A program made the position numbers and the translations under genes. From Io17-Chloro-G2 sp034428715 (GTDB taxonomy: Bacteria > Chloroflexota > Dehalococcoidia > Lucifugimonadales > UBA3495), in contig DAOUHE010000316.1 in assembly GCA_034428715.1 (NCBI GenBank), positions 1-16,447 on the forward strand: DNA of 16,447 nt, written 5' to 3'. Shown here one piece after another: positions 7,388 through 14,450 of the stretch (its first letter is position 1; the number at the start of each line of letters is the position of its first letter). The notes under the pieces were generated by a model, which was not told the origin of the DNA, ran no database searches, and saw only the letters and a program-made list of their open reading frames with translations.

Positions 7388-8506
7388 CTATCCCACCCGG
7401 TATCGGTTCAACAGCTCCATGTTCAGTTCGTAACCGATGCCCGGCCTGTCCGGCACCGTGACGAAGCCGTCGTCGTCGGGCTTGAGGACCGGCTGGAACA
7501 TCTCGGCGCGCAAAGGGTCCACTGCCACCGGATAATACTCGAGAAACTCCCCATGGGAGATCCCCGCGGCCAATGGCAACTGGAGTTCCTGACAGCCGTG
7601 GGGCGCGATAGACACCCCGCGCTCAGACGCCAGGTGAGCTACGTCCATCGCCACGTCGTATCCTGGGCAGATGGTGACGTCCACGTTCAGGATGGATGCT
7701 CCATTATGATCCAACAGCGCTTTAAAATGGGCCAGGTGGTATCCATTCTCTCCGGTGGCTATCTTCACCGTGGACGCCTCGGCGAGCTTGCCATGGTCTT
7801 CGTAGTCGTGGATGGGCAGGGGCTCCTCAAACCAGTAAACGTCATATTGAGGAAGCAGCCTGGCATACTCCAGCGATGTCTTGAGGTCCAGGGCGCAGTT
7901 GGCGTCGACCATCAGCGTCGCATCATCGCCGATGGCCTTGCGGGCCGCCTCGACCCGCAGCATGTCCCCGGCGACTCCGGTATTCGGGTCGCCAATCTTA
8001 ATCTTCACGGCGGAGGCATGCATCTCCTCCACGTTGAACTGCACCTCGGCCTGTAACTCCTCCAAGCCCTTACCTTCGGCATAATAGCCACCCGCGATGT
8101 AGGTGCGGATGCGTTTTTGAGACCCGTCCAATAACTCATGGATCGATTTGCCCAGCGCCTTGCCTTTGATGTCCCAGCAAGCGATATTGATGGCCGCCAG
8201 CACCTGGGTGTTGATGCCGGCGGGTCCCAGGATCTTTATCTGTTTCTCCCCGAGGTCCGTCGAGACCGCCCTAGTGTCCATCGGGTCCCGGCCAATCAGC
8301 AATGGCCTAAAGTAGTCGACGTACCCTGGAAACAGATTCAACGGCCGGTCAGCCGCGGTTCCGCCGTTCCAGCCGTAGCCGGTAATGCCTTCGTCGGTGT
8401 ACACGGTGATCTTGTGGAGCCGCCCGGAGCCATAGTAATGGCTTCCATTCCAGATTCCCGGCCGCTCCCATTGAAAAACCTCGCTGGTGACTTCGGTGAT
8501 CTTCAT
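7388..8506 (-). CDS. Mandelate racemase/muconate lactonizing family protein (enolase superfamily)
   Basis: At 372 residues this is a full-length enolase-superfamily protein of the mandelate racemase subgroup. These enzymes abstract the proton alpha to a carboxylate and often dehydrate sugar acids. Visible residues are the KIK motif (Lys168, Lys170), the Mg ligands Asp201 (VDAN), Glu227 (FEEPLP) and Glu253 (TGEN), and a His-Asp dyad of His303 (APHG) with Asp276 (NVDVT). The N-terminal capping domain covers about residues 1-125. The retained dyad favours an acid-sugar dehydratase or racemase, but the substrate is not readable from sequence. The ATG at 8504-8506 begins the typical MKITEV strand; no strong Shine-Dalgarno site precedes it. 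A possible promoter lies about 70 bp upstream. It stands alone, convergent with the Grx-TrxR fusion. Confidence 0.9.
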   Translation of the reverse strand: MKITEVTSEVFQWERPGIWNGSHYYGSGRLHKITVYTDEGITGYGWNGGTAADRPLNLFPGYVDYFRPLLIGRDPMDTRAVSTDLGEKQIKILGPAGINTQVLAAINIACWDIKGKALGKSIHELLDGSQKRIRTYIAGGYYAEGKGLEELQAEVQFNVEEMHASAVKIKIGDPNTGVAGDMLRVEAARKAIGDDATLMVDANCALDLKTSLEYARLLPQYDVYWFEEPLPIHDYEDHGKLAEASTVKIATGENGYHLAHFKALLDHNGASILNVDVTICPGYDVAMDVAHLASERGVSIAPHGCQELQLPLAAGISHGEFLEYYPVAVDPLRAEMFQPVLKPDDDGFVTVPDRPGIGYELNMELLNRYRVG

Positions 8507-8574
8507 TGCGTGTCAATGCACTCCGGCTTCAATGAATTACTTCAGAACCCTCCCGATGGCGAGCCTGCCTTGCC

Positions 8575-8580
8575 ATTATA
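8575..8580 (-). promoter_or_regulatory. Possible -10 box for the mandelate racemase-family gene
   Basis: The minus strand reads a perfect TATAAT here, 69 bp before the start codon at 8506. No good -35 hexamer stands 16-18 bp further upstream, so this is only a weak promoter candidate. The 250 bp between 8507 and 8756 otherwise hold nothing I can identify. Confidence 0.3.
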
Positions 8581-8756
8581 GCCCGCCTAAAGGCGTGGAG
8601 AGGCGCATACCCAAGCGTTCTGGAAATTATTACCGGGGGGCAAAGAATGGTTCCGCTGAAGCTGGGCGACAAGCTCAAGGCATGATGATGCGGCTATAAC
8701 GGGCTGAACGTATGAACTGGGCGCGGAACTTGGAACTGAGAGGGCGGTTGACGAAA

Positions 8757-9200
8757 TTACTGGGAGATGGGCGCGCCGTCTTTCCTGCAGCGGGCGCAAT
8801 GACCGTAAAAGTCCACCCGCTGGGAGGCAACCTCGAATTTCGACTCCTGCTCCAAGATGTGCTGGAGCTCGGCTACCAGTTTTTGACCCACGTCGGCGTC
8901 CACCACGGAGCCGCAGTCCACGCAGACCAGGTTGGCGTGGGGCGAAAGGTTTGCGTCGTACCGGGATTGGCGCTGAAAGGGCAATTCCCGCACGATGGCG
9001 GCCCTTTCCAAGACGTCCAACGTTGAATACACCGTGGCCAGCGTCACGTAGGGGAAAAAGGCCTTCACTCTTTCGAAGATCTCTTTCACTGAGGGATGGT
9101 CTCCCGAGTTAACCACCACTTCCGCGATGGCCAACCTTTGGGGAGTAAGTCTGATGCCCAACCGTTTTAGCCGGGCCGACAGTTCTTCTTGCGTCGCCAC
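8757..9200 (-). CDS. Fur family transcriptional regulator, PerR-like
   Basis: This 147-residue protein has the Fur fold: a winged helix (LTPQRLAI at 18-25, TLATVYSTLDVL at 53-64 as recognition region) and a metal-binding dimerisation domain. Two Cys pairs, Cys93/Cys96 and Cys135/Cys138, form the structural zinc site. Aligned by eye with Bacillus PerR, the regulatory site has His35, Asp82 (Asp as in PerR, where Fur has Glu), His88 and Asp101. The second His of the PerR H-x-H motif is Asn90 (SPHANLVC). It probably senses peroxide through bound iron and represses oxidative-stress genes; the altered ligand may change metal affinity. Translation starts at GTG (9198-9200) with GGGAGGA 8 bp upstream. 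The neighbouring redox genes on the same strand fit a peroxide-response role. Confidence 0.88.
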   Translation of the reverse strand: MATQEELSARLKRLGIRLTPQRLAIAEVVVNSGDHPSVKEIFERVKAFFPYVTLATVYSTLDVLERAAIVRELPFQRQSRYDANLSPHANLVCVDCGSVVDADVGQKLVAELQHILEQESKFEVASQRVDFYGHCARCRKDGAPISQ

Positions 9201-9305
9201 TGCCTTAGTCCTCCCTCGATTCTAATCCGTTCCTTTGCCGGAAATAAAGGTCCTGGGGGCGATGGTTGGAAAACCCCGCGGGGCCGATCAAACGATCCAC
9301 CTGTG

Positions 9306-9352
9306 CCCTCACCCGGCCTCCGATTCCATCAGGTGCCGGGTGAGGGTTTTTT
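9306..9352 (+). terminator. Strong intrinsic terminator on the plus strand
   Basis: CCCTCACCCGGC (9306-9317) pairs perfectly with GCCGGGTGAGGG (9335-9346) over 12 bp, with a 17-nt loop, and is followed at once by six T residues (9347-9352). This is a textbook Rho-independent terminator reading left to right. On the minus strand there is no T-run after the hairpin, so it does not serve the minus-strand genes around it. No plus-strand gene is seen upstream. Confidence 0.75.
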
Positions 9353-9400
9353 ACGAGATACACCTTGGTAAACTAAAGGACCCCGTACTAAACCGGCCTT

Positions 9401-9463
9401 CTAGCTGGAAGCGCCAGAGTTCTGCTGGCCGCCGAACCGGCGGCGATGCACTCGAAGGGTTCA
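9401..9463 (-). other. In-frame extension of the CoA-binding gene beyond TGA
   Basis: Reading on through the TGA at 9461-9463 gives TLRVHRRRFGGQQNSGASS and a TAG at 9401-9403. In the family, as in E. coli YccU (VVMDRCPAIE), the VVMD motif is followed by a variable residue, a conserved Cys and then a charged tail. Here TGA falls exactly on that Cys and the tail HRRRFGG resembles the usual ending. The full product would be 140 residues, normal for the family, against 120 if translation stops. Confidence 0.6.
9428..9444 (-). promoter_or_regulatory. SECIS-like hairpin after in-frame TGA
   Basis: On the minus strand GCCGCCG (9444-9438) and CGGCGGC (9434-9428) form a perfect 7-bp stem around the loop GUU. 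It begins 16 nt after the TGA at 9463-9461, and the apical loop is about 23 nt away. Bacterial selenocysteine insertion elements are short hairpins just downstream of UGA with G and U in the loop. The geometry fits, but GC-rich hairpins arise easily by chance. Confidence 0.35.
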
Positions 9464-9823
9464 ATCATCCATGACCACGGGTATGCCCGCGGCCTCGGCT
9501 TTGGCCTTGGACTCCTCGTCGATGACCCCGTCCTGCATCCAGATGTACTTGACGCCGACCTCTATGGCCTCGTCCACGACCGGTTTCACCAGTTCCGACC
9601 GGCGGAATACGTCCACCATGTCGATGGGAACAGGCACCGATTTCAGATCAGGATACGCCGTTTCCCCCAGGCATTCCTTGATCATGGGGTTTACCGGGAT
9701 TATGCGATAGCCCTGGGACTGCATGTATTTGGACACGCCATAACTGATTCGCTCCGGGTTGTCCGACAGTCCAACCACCGCAATGGTCTTGCTGTTTCTT
9801 AGTTGCTCCTCCACCAGGTCCAT
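9461..9823 (-). CDS. CoA-binding domain protein (YccU-like), TGA at the conserved Cys
   Basis: This small Rossmann-fold protein belongs to the CoA_binding_2 family, related to the nucleotide/CoA-binding domain of succinyl-CoA ligase. Typical segments are KTIAVVGLSDNPERISYGVSKY (12-33) with the binding loop, YRIIPVNP (39-46), IDMVDVFRR (67-75), WMQDGV (95-100) and the ending GIPVVMD (113-119). Its cellular role is not well defined. AAGGAGG sits 5-6 bp before the ATG at 9821-9823. As written the protein ends at residue 120 by TGA, at the position where relatives carry a conserved Cys, and similarity continues beyond it. TGA is used as a normal stop elsewhere in this window (the kinase-like gene, glyA and the S15 hydrolase). 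Selenocysteine, a nonsense mutation or a sequencing error are the possible explanations. It lies between the PerR-like gene and thioredoxin reductase. Confidence 0.88.
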   Translation of the reverse strand: MDLVEEQLRNSKTIAVVGLSDNPERISYGVSKYMQSQGYRIIPVNPMIKECLGETAYPDLKSVPVPIDMVDVFRRSELVKPVVDEAIEVGVKYIWMQDGVIDEESKAKAEAAGIPVVMDD

Positions 9824-9860
9824 GGTCCCTCCTTAAATCTGGCTGGTTTGATTGGGCCGG

Positions 9861-9873
9861 CAATCAGTGATTG
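9861..9873. promoter_or_regulatory. 13-bp perfect palindrome, possible operator
   Basis: CAATCA-G-TGATTG is a perfect dyad located 38-50 bp before the start codon of the CoA-binding gene. Copies of GATTGG also occur at 9850, 9869 and 9875, so the site is embedded in a small cluster of repeats. An operator is plausible from position alone; no regulator can be assigned. Confidence 0.3.
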
Positions 9874-9914
9874 GGATTGGTACGTAAGAAACCGTGATCG
9901 TGTTAGGAGCTATT

Positions 9915-10841
9915 TTACCAGTCCCGCCCGCGGATGTAATTGTAGGCCGCGATGGCGGCCGTGGCGCCGTCGCCGGCGGATGACACCAGTTGTGACGCCG
10001 AGTTCTGGCGAATGTCCCCCACCGCGTACAGGCCGGGAATCTCAGTCTCCATGGATATGTTCACGGGTATATGTCCGGCATTGTCCAGGTTGACCAGGTC
10101 CTTGACCATTTGAGACCCCGGTTCCAGGCCCACGTAGATGAACAACCCGTTGAGGTCCACCTGATTTTCCAGGTTGGTGACTACGTTGCGCACCTGCACG
10201 CCGGTTACGGCGTCTTCTCCCAATACCCTTTCCACAACCGTATTCCAGACCACCTCGATCTTGGTGTTATCGTTAAGCCGGTCCTGGAAAACCCGCTGTG
10301 CCCTAAGTTGCTCGCTCCGGTGGAACAGCAGCACGCGTTCCGTGTATTCGGTGAGGGTCAGCGCTTCATCCACCGCCGAATCGCCGCCGCCAACCACGCC
10401 CACCACCTGCTCCATGAAGAACGGCCCGTCGCAGGTGGCGCATTGGGAAACGCCCCTTCCGAAAAGCTCTTCTTCACCCGGGATGCCCAGCTTCCGAAGT
10501 GATGACCCGGCCGCTACGATCACCGCTTTGCCCCGGTGCTGTCCGGCGTCGCTGGCCACGACTTTGTGTTCGCCTTCACGGGTTACTTCCGAAGCTTCGG
10601 CGATGATGAATTCCACCCCGGAATTCATCGCCTGTTCCTGTAGGGCCGGGCCCAGTTCCGCGCCGGATATGCCTTCGGGAAATCCGGGAAAATCCTCGAT
10701 CTTCTCGATGTTGATAATCTGTGCTCCGCCCATCATCTTCTCAATGACGGCGGTGCTCATGCCGTGACGGGCCGCGAACAGACCGGCCGTCATTCCGGCC
10801 AGGCCTCCACCCACTATCAATACGTCGTAATCGTTGGCCAA
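9915..10841 (-). CDS. trxB: Thioredoxin reductase (NADPH-type flavoprotein)
   Basis: This 308-residue low-molecular-weight thioredoxin-reductase-family enzyme has the FAD motif GGGLAG at 11-16, redox-active Cys134/Cys137 in QCATCDGPFF, and nucleotide motif GGGDSA at 151-156. A partial NADPH phosphate motif HRSEQLR (174-180) and the closing FAD motif GLYAVGDIR are also present. It would reduce thioredoxin or a similar protein with NADPH. No thioredoxin gene is in the window. I chose the TTG at 10839-10841 because GCAGGAG lies 8 bp upstream and the Rossmann fold starts directly after it. A TTG at 10877 would add 12 residues but stands too close to the predicted transcription start. A strong sigma70-type promoter precedes it. 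Compared with the Grx-TrxR fusion this copy keeps the basic NADPH residues, so the two probably serve different electron donors or partners. Confidence 0.9.
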   Translation of the reverse strand: MANDYDVLIVGGGLAGMTAGLFAARHGMSTAVIEKMMGGAQIINIEKIEDFPGFPEGISGAELGPALQEQAMNSGVEFIIAEASEVTREGEHKVVASDAGQHRGKAVIVAAGSSLRKLGIPGEEELFGRGVSQCATCDGPFFMEQVVGVVGGGDSAVDEALTLTEYTERVLLFHRSEQLRAQRVFQDRLNDNTKIEVVWNTVVERVLGEDAVTGVQVRNVVTNLENQVDLNGLFIYVGLEPGSQMVKDLVNLDNAGHIPVNISMETEIPGLYAVGDIRQNSASQLVSSAGDGATAAIAAYNYIRGRDW

Positions 10842-10894
10842 TACGTGAACTCCTGCGGGGTCCTGACGCTGACCCAATGGTTTTCTTAACCCTA

Positions 10895-10924
10895 ACTATA
10901 GTTTGGCGCTGAATTCGGTGTCAA
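10895..10924 (-). promoter_or_regulatory. Sigma70-type promoter of the thioredoxin reductase gene
   Basis: On the minus strand TTGACA (10924-10919) and TATAGT (10900-10895) are separated by 18 bp. Transcription would start near 10888, leaving about 47 nt before the TTG at 10841. The -35 box matches the consensus fully and the -10 box in five of six positions. Confidence 0.65.
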
Positions 10925-10939
10925 CAACGCTGGGTTTGC

Positions 10940-10968
10940 TTGCGCGGCAAAAAATGGCAATCTACAAT
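10940..10968 (+). promoter_or_regulatory. Possible promoter of the alpha/beta hydrolase gene
   Basis: TTGCGC (10940-10945) and TACAAT (10963-10968) are 17 bp apart. The start would be near 10975, about 80 nt before the ATG at 11054. It stands back to back with the thioredoxin reductase promoter. The -35 match is weak. Confidence 0.35.
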
Positions 10969-11053
10969 AACCGTCGCCGGGACATGCGTGAAGTATGATC
11001 AGTCCCGAGATCCGTTAAATCCAGCGAATTATGAGACAGGAAGGACGCCGATT

Positions 11054-11923
11054 ATGCTTGTGGACCTGATCAACGTGGTCAACGAAGATGGTTTAAGACT
11101 TCATGGCGCGTTCGTAGCGCCGAAATCGGGTATGTCTCACAAGGGCCCGATTGACGCAGTGATTTTGAATCACGGGTCAACTGGAAGTTTCTATACCGGG
11201 TCGACCATAGCCATGGCCGAAGACCTGAGTGATCAAGGTTACCCTTGCCTGTCCTTGAACAGCAACGCCCATGACACAGTTTGGTATAACCAGAGCAACT
11301 CCACATATTACGGCGTGGGATTCGAGATATTGGACCGGTCGCGGTTGGATATCAAGGCCGGAATAGATCACCTGGCAGAGATGGGTTTCCGTAATATCGC
11401 TATTCTGGGGCAAAGCATGGGCGCCGTCCGCGTGTGTTATTACGCCGCTACCGAATCCGACGAAAGGGTCGCCACTGTAATACCGGTTTCACCAGTGCGG
11501 CTGTCATACTCATATTTCATGGATTCCGAGGACGCCGAGGAGTTCCATAGCATAATCCTCCGGGCCGACGAACTGGAGGCCCAAGGAAAGGCCCAGGAGT
11601 TGATGGCGGTGAAATACCCCATCCCTCAGATGTTCAGCGCCGCCTCCTACCTGGATAAACACGGGCCGGCGGAGCGTTATAACCTGGTGACGCTGGCCCC
11701 CAAGATCAAGGCGCCGGTATTTGCCTTGTCGGGTTCCCTGGAGACGCACAGCCGCTTGAGGGACATTGCCAGGGATCTGGTGACCGCGGCGGTTAACAGC
11801 CCGCGAGCAGAGCACAAAGTCATTGAAGGCGGAGTTCATTCATTGAATAACCGGCGGGAGGAAGCGGCAGCTGCCGTTCTGGGATGGCTGGCCAGCCTTA
11901 CCGCCCAGCCCTCCATCGCTTAG
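11054..11923 (+). CDS. Alpha/beta hydrolase
   Basis: This 289-residue serine hydrolase of the alpha/beta fold has an HG oxyanion segment (LNHGSTGSFYTG, about 38-49), nucleophile Ser121 in the elbow GQSMGA, and a catalytic His262 in EGGVHSLNN. The acid is not certain: where GxxD is usual, the sequence reads GSLE, so Glu230 is the candidate. Substrate is unknown; an esterase or C-C hydrolase role is possible. The ATG at 11054 is preceded by AGGAAGGA with an 8-bp spacer and starts the first conserved strand. A longer frame from a TTG at 10940 overlaps the promoter candidate and adds non-family residues, so I reject it. The S15-type hydrolase follows after 69 bp on the same strand, suggesting an operon of two hydrolases. 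Confidence 0.85.
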   Translation: MLVDLINVVNEDGLRLHGAFVAPKSGMSHKGPIDAVILNHGSTGSFYTGSTIAMAEDLSDQGYPCLSLNSNAHDTVWYNQSNSTYYGVGFEILDRSRLDIKAGIDHLAEMGFRNIAILGQSMGAVRVCYYAATESDERVATVIPVSPVRLSYSYFMDSEDAEEFHSIILRADELEAQGKAQELMAVKYPIPQMFSAASYLDKHGPAERYNLVTLAPKIKAPVFALSGSLETHSRLRDIARDLVTAAVNSPRAEHKVIEGGVHSLNNRREEAAAAVLGWLASLTAQPSIA

Positions 11924-11992
11924 ACGGCGGCTTAGACGGCCTCATTTCTGTCAGATCCTAGAATTTGCCCACCCATTGAGGGAGGTTTTACC

Positions 11993-13885
11993 TTGCGTAT
12001 CAGAGAAACAACAGCGCCCGCCGTACATCAAGTCGAAACCCGGCGAAACGTGTACGCGGCGATGCGTGACGGCGTCAGGTTGGCTGCTGACCTGCATCGC
12101 CCATCCCAAGACGGGAAGCCTCTGGTTGGACCATTTCCCGTGTTGCTCCAGCGCACTCCGTACAATAAATCCACCGAGGTCAGGGACCTGGAGGCGGATT
12201 TTTTCGCCTCCAGGGGTTACGTGGTGGCCATTCAGGATTGCCGCGGCCGCCATGCTTCCGAGGGAGGATTCACTAAATACCTCTCCGATGGCCCCGACGG
12301 TTATGACACTATCGAGTGGTTGGCTCGGCAGTCATGGTGCAATGGAAGGATAGGCACCTTTGGACTGTCTTACGCGGCGCACACCCAGGCGGCCCTGGCC
12401 TGCCTGCATCCGCCCCACCTGGCGTGTATGTGGTTGGAATGCGGCGGTTTTTCCGACGCATTCCTGTCGGGATGCCGCAACGGCGGAGCTTTCGAGCTTA
12501 GGCAGGTAACCTGGGCTTTTCGAGAAGCCAAGGAAAGCGCTGAGGTCCACGACCACCCCCACGGCCATTCTAAAGTTGCCAAGGCCGCGATGGAAAACCA
12601 GGATATCCACCAGTGGTTCCAGTACATGCCCTGGAAAAAGGGCCAATCCCCTCTTCGCTGGACGCCGGACTACGAGAACTATTTGCTGGAACTCTGGGGC
12701 CACGAGCGATTTGACGGCTACTGGCGGCAATTGGGGCTTTCAGCCAGCACCTATTACCAAGAGTTCTCCGACGTTCCCCAGGTGCATATGGGTTGCTGGT
12801 ACGACCCTTACGCCAGGACTACCACCGATAACTATGTCGCGCTTTCGGCCGTGAAAAAATCCCCGGTCAGTTTGTTGATGGGCCCCTGGACCCACGGCGG
12901 CCATTCAGTGACCTATTCCGGAGATGTAGACCTGGGAGACCAGGCCATCGTGGATAACAACCTGGCTCTCGACTTCAACCACCTGCGGTTGGATTTCTTC
13001 GACCTATGGCTAAAGGGCGCCCGCACCGGCTCGGAAACTCAATACGGTTCGGAAGCTCGAAATGGATGGGATGATGAAGCCCCGGTGAAGATCTTCGTCA
13101 TGGGCGGCGGTTCCGGCCGGCGCAACTCACAACATCGCCTGGACCATGGCGGTAATTGGCGTTCCGAGAAGGCATGGCCGTTGCCACGGGCGCAAGAAAC
13201 GGCCTTCTATCTGCAGGCCGGAGGCGGTCTTTCGCGGGAGATGCCCCAGCCGCCGAGGCCGCCCAGCAGCTATCTATTCGATCCAAACCATCCCGTGCCC
13301 ACCATCGGCGGCAATATCTCCTCGGGAGCGCCCATCATGTATCCCGGCGGGTTTGACCAGAAGGAAACGCCGGAATTCTATGGCAGCTCCGCCCCGTTTC
13401 TGCCACTGTCCGCCCGGCCCGACGTGTTGGCTTTTCAGACTGAGCCGCTGGCTGGTGATACTGAAGTCACCGGACCAATCTCGGTGCGGCTCTGGATAAC
13501 CTCCACGGCCGTGGATACGGATTTCACCGCCAAATTGCTGGATATCTATCCCCCTTCCAACGACTATCCAGAGGGATATGCTCTGAATCTGACCGACGGA
13601 ATCCTGAGGTCCAAATTTCGGGATTCGTGGGAGCAACCGGAACTGCTGGAGCCGGGCGTCATCTACCCTCTGACCATCCAACTCTTCCCCACCAGTAACC
13701 TGTTCGTCAAAGGACACCGTATCCGCCTGGATGTGTCCTCCAGCAACTTTCCCAGGTTCGACGTTAACGGCAACACTGGGAAGAATCCCGGCCTATCACC
13801 GGTGAAGATACCGGCGAAAAACACGGTCTACCACGATTCCACCCACCCATCCCACGTCATCCTGCCGGTGATACCCAACGGCTGA
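11993..13885 (+). CDS. CocE/NonD family (S15, X-Pro dipeptidyl-peptidase-like) hydrolase
   Basis: This 630-residue protein has the standard layout of the CocE/X-Pro dipeptidyl-peptidase family: an alpha/beta-hydrolase domain interrupted by a helical cap, and a C-terminal jelly-roll domain (about 430-630). The start MRDGVRLAADLHRP (24-37) is a hallmark, followed by RGYVVAIQDCRGRHASEG. Nucleophile Ser126 lies in GTFGLSYAAH, where many relatives have SYxG. Asp271 (CWYDPYARTT) and His301 (GPWTHGGH) complete the likely triad. The jelly-roll shows EVTGPISVRLWITSTAVDTDF and the terminal GHRIRLDVSSSNFPRFDVN motif. Enzymes of this family hydrolyse esters, amides or X-Pro dipeptides; the substrate here is open. 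TTG at 11993 is the start, with GGGAGG 8-9 bp upstream. Confidence 0.92.
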   Translation: MRIRETTAPAVHQVETRRNVYAAMRDGVRLAADLHRPSQDGKPLVGPFPVLLQRTPYNKSTEVRDLEADFFASRGYVVAIQDCRGRHASEGGFTKYLSDGPDGYDTIEWLARQSWCNGRIGTFGLSYAAHTQAALACLHPPHLACMWLECGGFSDAFLSGCRNGGAFELRQVTWAFREAKESAEVHDHPHGHSKVAKAAMENQDIHQWFQYMPWKKGQSPLRWTPDYENYLLELWGHERFDGYWRQLGLSASTYYQEFSDVPQVHMGCWYDPYARTTTDNYVALSAVKKSPVSLLMGPWTHGGHSVTYSGDVDLGDQAIVDNNLALDFNHLRLDFFDLWLKGARTGSETQYGSEARNGWDDEAPVKIFVMGGGSGRRNSQHRLDHGGNWRSEKAWPLPRAQETAFYLQAGGGLSREMPQPPRPPSSYLFDPNHPVPTIGGNISSGAPIMYPGGFDQKETPEFYGSSAPFLPLSARPDVLAFQTEPLAGDTEVTGPISVRLWITSTAVDTDFTAKLLDIYPPSNDYPEGYALNLTDGILRSKFRDSWEQPELLEPGVIYPLTIQLFPTSNLFVKGHRIRLDVSSSNFPRFDVNGNTGKNPGLSPVKIPAKNTVYHDSTHPSHVILPVIPNG

Positions 13886-14002
13886 ACCCAAGCGCGGCCC
13901 AGCCCCTCATGGCAGGTATGCTGGACCACGTCCTGGTTAGATATACCTAGACCACCGGCCATGGGCGGCCACTCTGGTGAGACGTGCGGCGAATGATGCA
14001 AC

Positions 14003-14416
14003 ATGGGTGTTGCGTCGAGTACGCGGATTTGGGAAGGCGGGTTGCCAAGACTTAAATTTAGCAAATTGGTTTGGCTGGTGCTGCTCAGCCAGTTTCTCAG
14101 TCTGGCGGTGGTTAGCTCTGTCCTTTGGGAATTCCAGAAAGGTGTCTCCCAAGTTTCGGTGGATGTGGGTAGCGTCGCGAACCAACCTCGTTCCGATAAC
14201 ACGACGGGTTCTTCCACCGGTGATCCCAACCTCCAACGCCCCACCATCAGGCCTCCGAAAGTCAGAGTGATAGGGAAAACCAACTCTATGCTGGAACGCA
14301 TGGTCTATGCTCTCGGCGCGAATCGCCAGTATGCCGACAGGGAATCCGAGGTTGGCAGCGCGCCGAACCCCGGTGAAGAATCCGGAAAAAAAGACGGGCT
14401 TCCAGGCGATAAATAG
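14003..14416 (+). CDS. Small single-pass membrane protein of unknown function
   Basis: The frame encodes 137 residues with one hydrophobic helix at about 22-42 (KLVWLVLLSQFLSLAVVSSV) followed by a polar Ser/Pro/Gly-rich region and a charged C terminus. The positive residues before the helix and the polar tail after it suggest an N-in, C-out anchor. I do not recognise the family. The ATG at 14003 has no good Shine-Dalgarno site; a TTG at 14042 preceded by GGAAGG would shorten the protein to MPRLKFSKLVWL and is a reasonable alternative. It lies between the S15 hydrolase and glyA. A real gene is likely given the clean membrane segment, but not certain. Confidence 0.5.
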   Translation: MGVASSTRIWEGGLPRLKFSKLVWLVLLSQFLSLAVVSSVLWEFQKGVSQVSVDVGSVANQPRSDNTTGSSTGDPNLQRPTIRPPKVRVIGKTNSMLERMVYALGANRQYADRESEVGSAPNPGEESGKKDGLPGDK

Positions 14417-14421
14417 GCTCG

Positions 14422-14450
14422 TTGACAGCCCCTAAGGGTGGCGGTACACT
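14422..14450 (+). promoter_or_regulatory. Sigma70-type promoter of glyA
   Basis: TTGACA (14422-14427) and TACACT (14445-14450) are spaced by 17 bp. Transcription would begin near 14457, giving a leader of about 115 nt before the ATG at 14572. The leader starts with a small hairpin (CCCGA at 14456, TCGGG at 14465) and has a second possible pairing (CCAAT at 14473, ATTGG at 14496). It does not resemble a known glycine or folate riboswitch. Confidence 0.65.

Larger units (their letters stand above)
9201..9460. other. Intergenic region upstream of the PerR-like gene
   Basis: This 260-bp stretch lies between two minus-strand genes. It contains the PerR-like gene's Shine-Dalgarno site, a strong plus-strand terminator at 9306-9352, and, next to the CoA-binding gene, an in-frame extension and hairpin described separately. 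No conserved protein-coding frame is visible in the remainder. Confidence 0.5.

Noticed and set aside
9232..9250. CCTTT...AAAGG inverted repeat before the PerR-like gene as a PerR box
   Set aside because: Only five bases pair in each arm with a 9-bp spacer, and it does not resemble the known PerR/Fur box; too weak to call.
9461..9463. TGA reassigned genome-wide as a sense codon
   Set aside because: TGA ends several complete genes in this window (kinase-like gene at 624, S15 hydrolase at 13885, glyA at 15816) at expected lengths, so it is a normal stop here.
13828..14301. 157-residue minus-strand frame overlapping the small membrane protein
   Set aside because: It overlaps the end of the S15 hydrolase and has no coherent hydrophobic or domain pattern; the plus-strand frame has a clean membrane helix.
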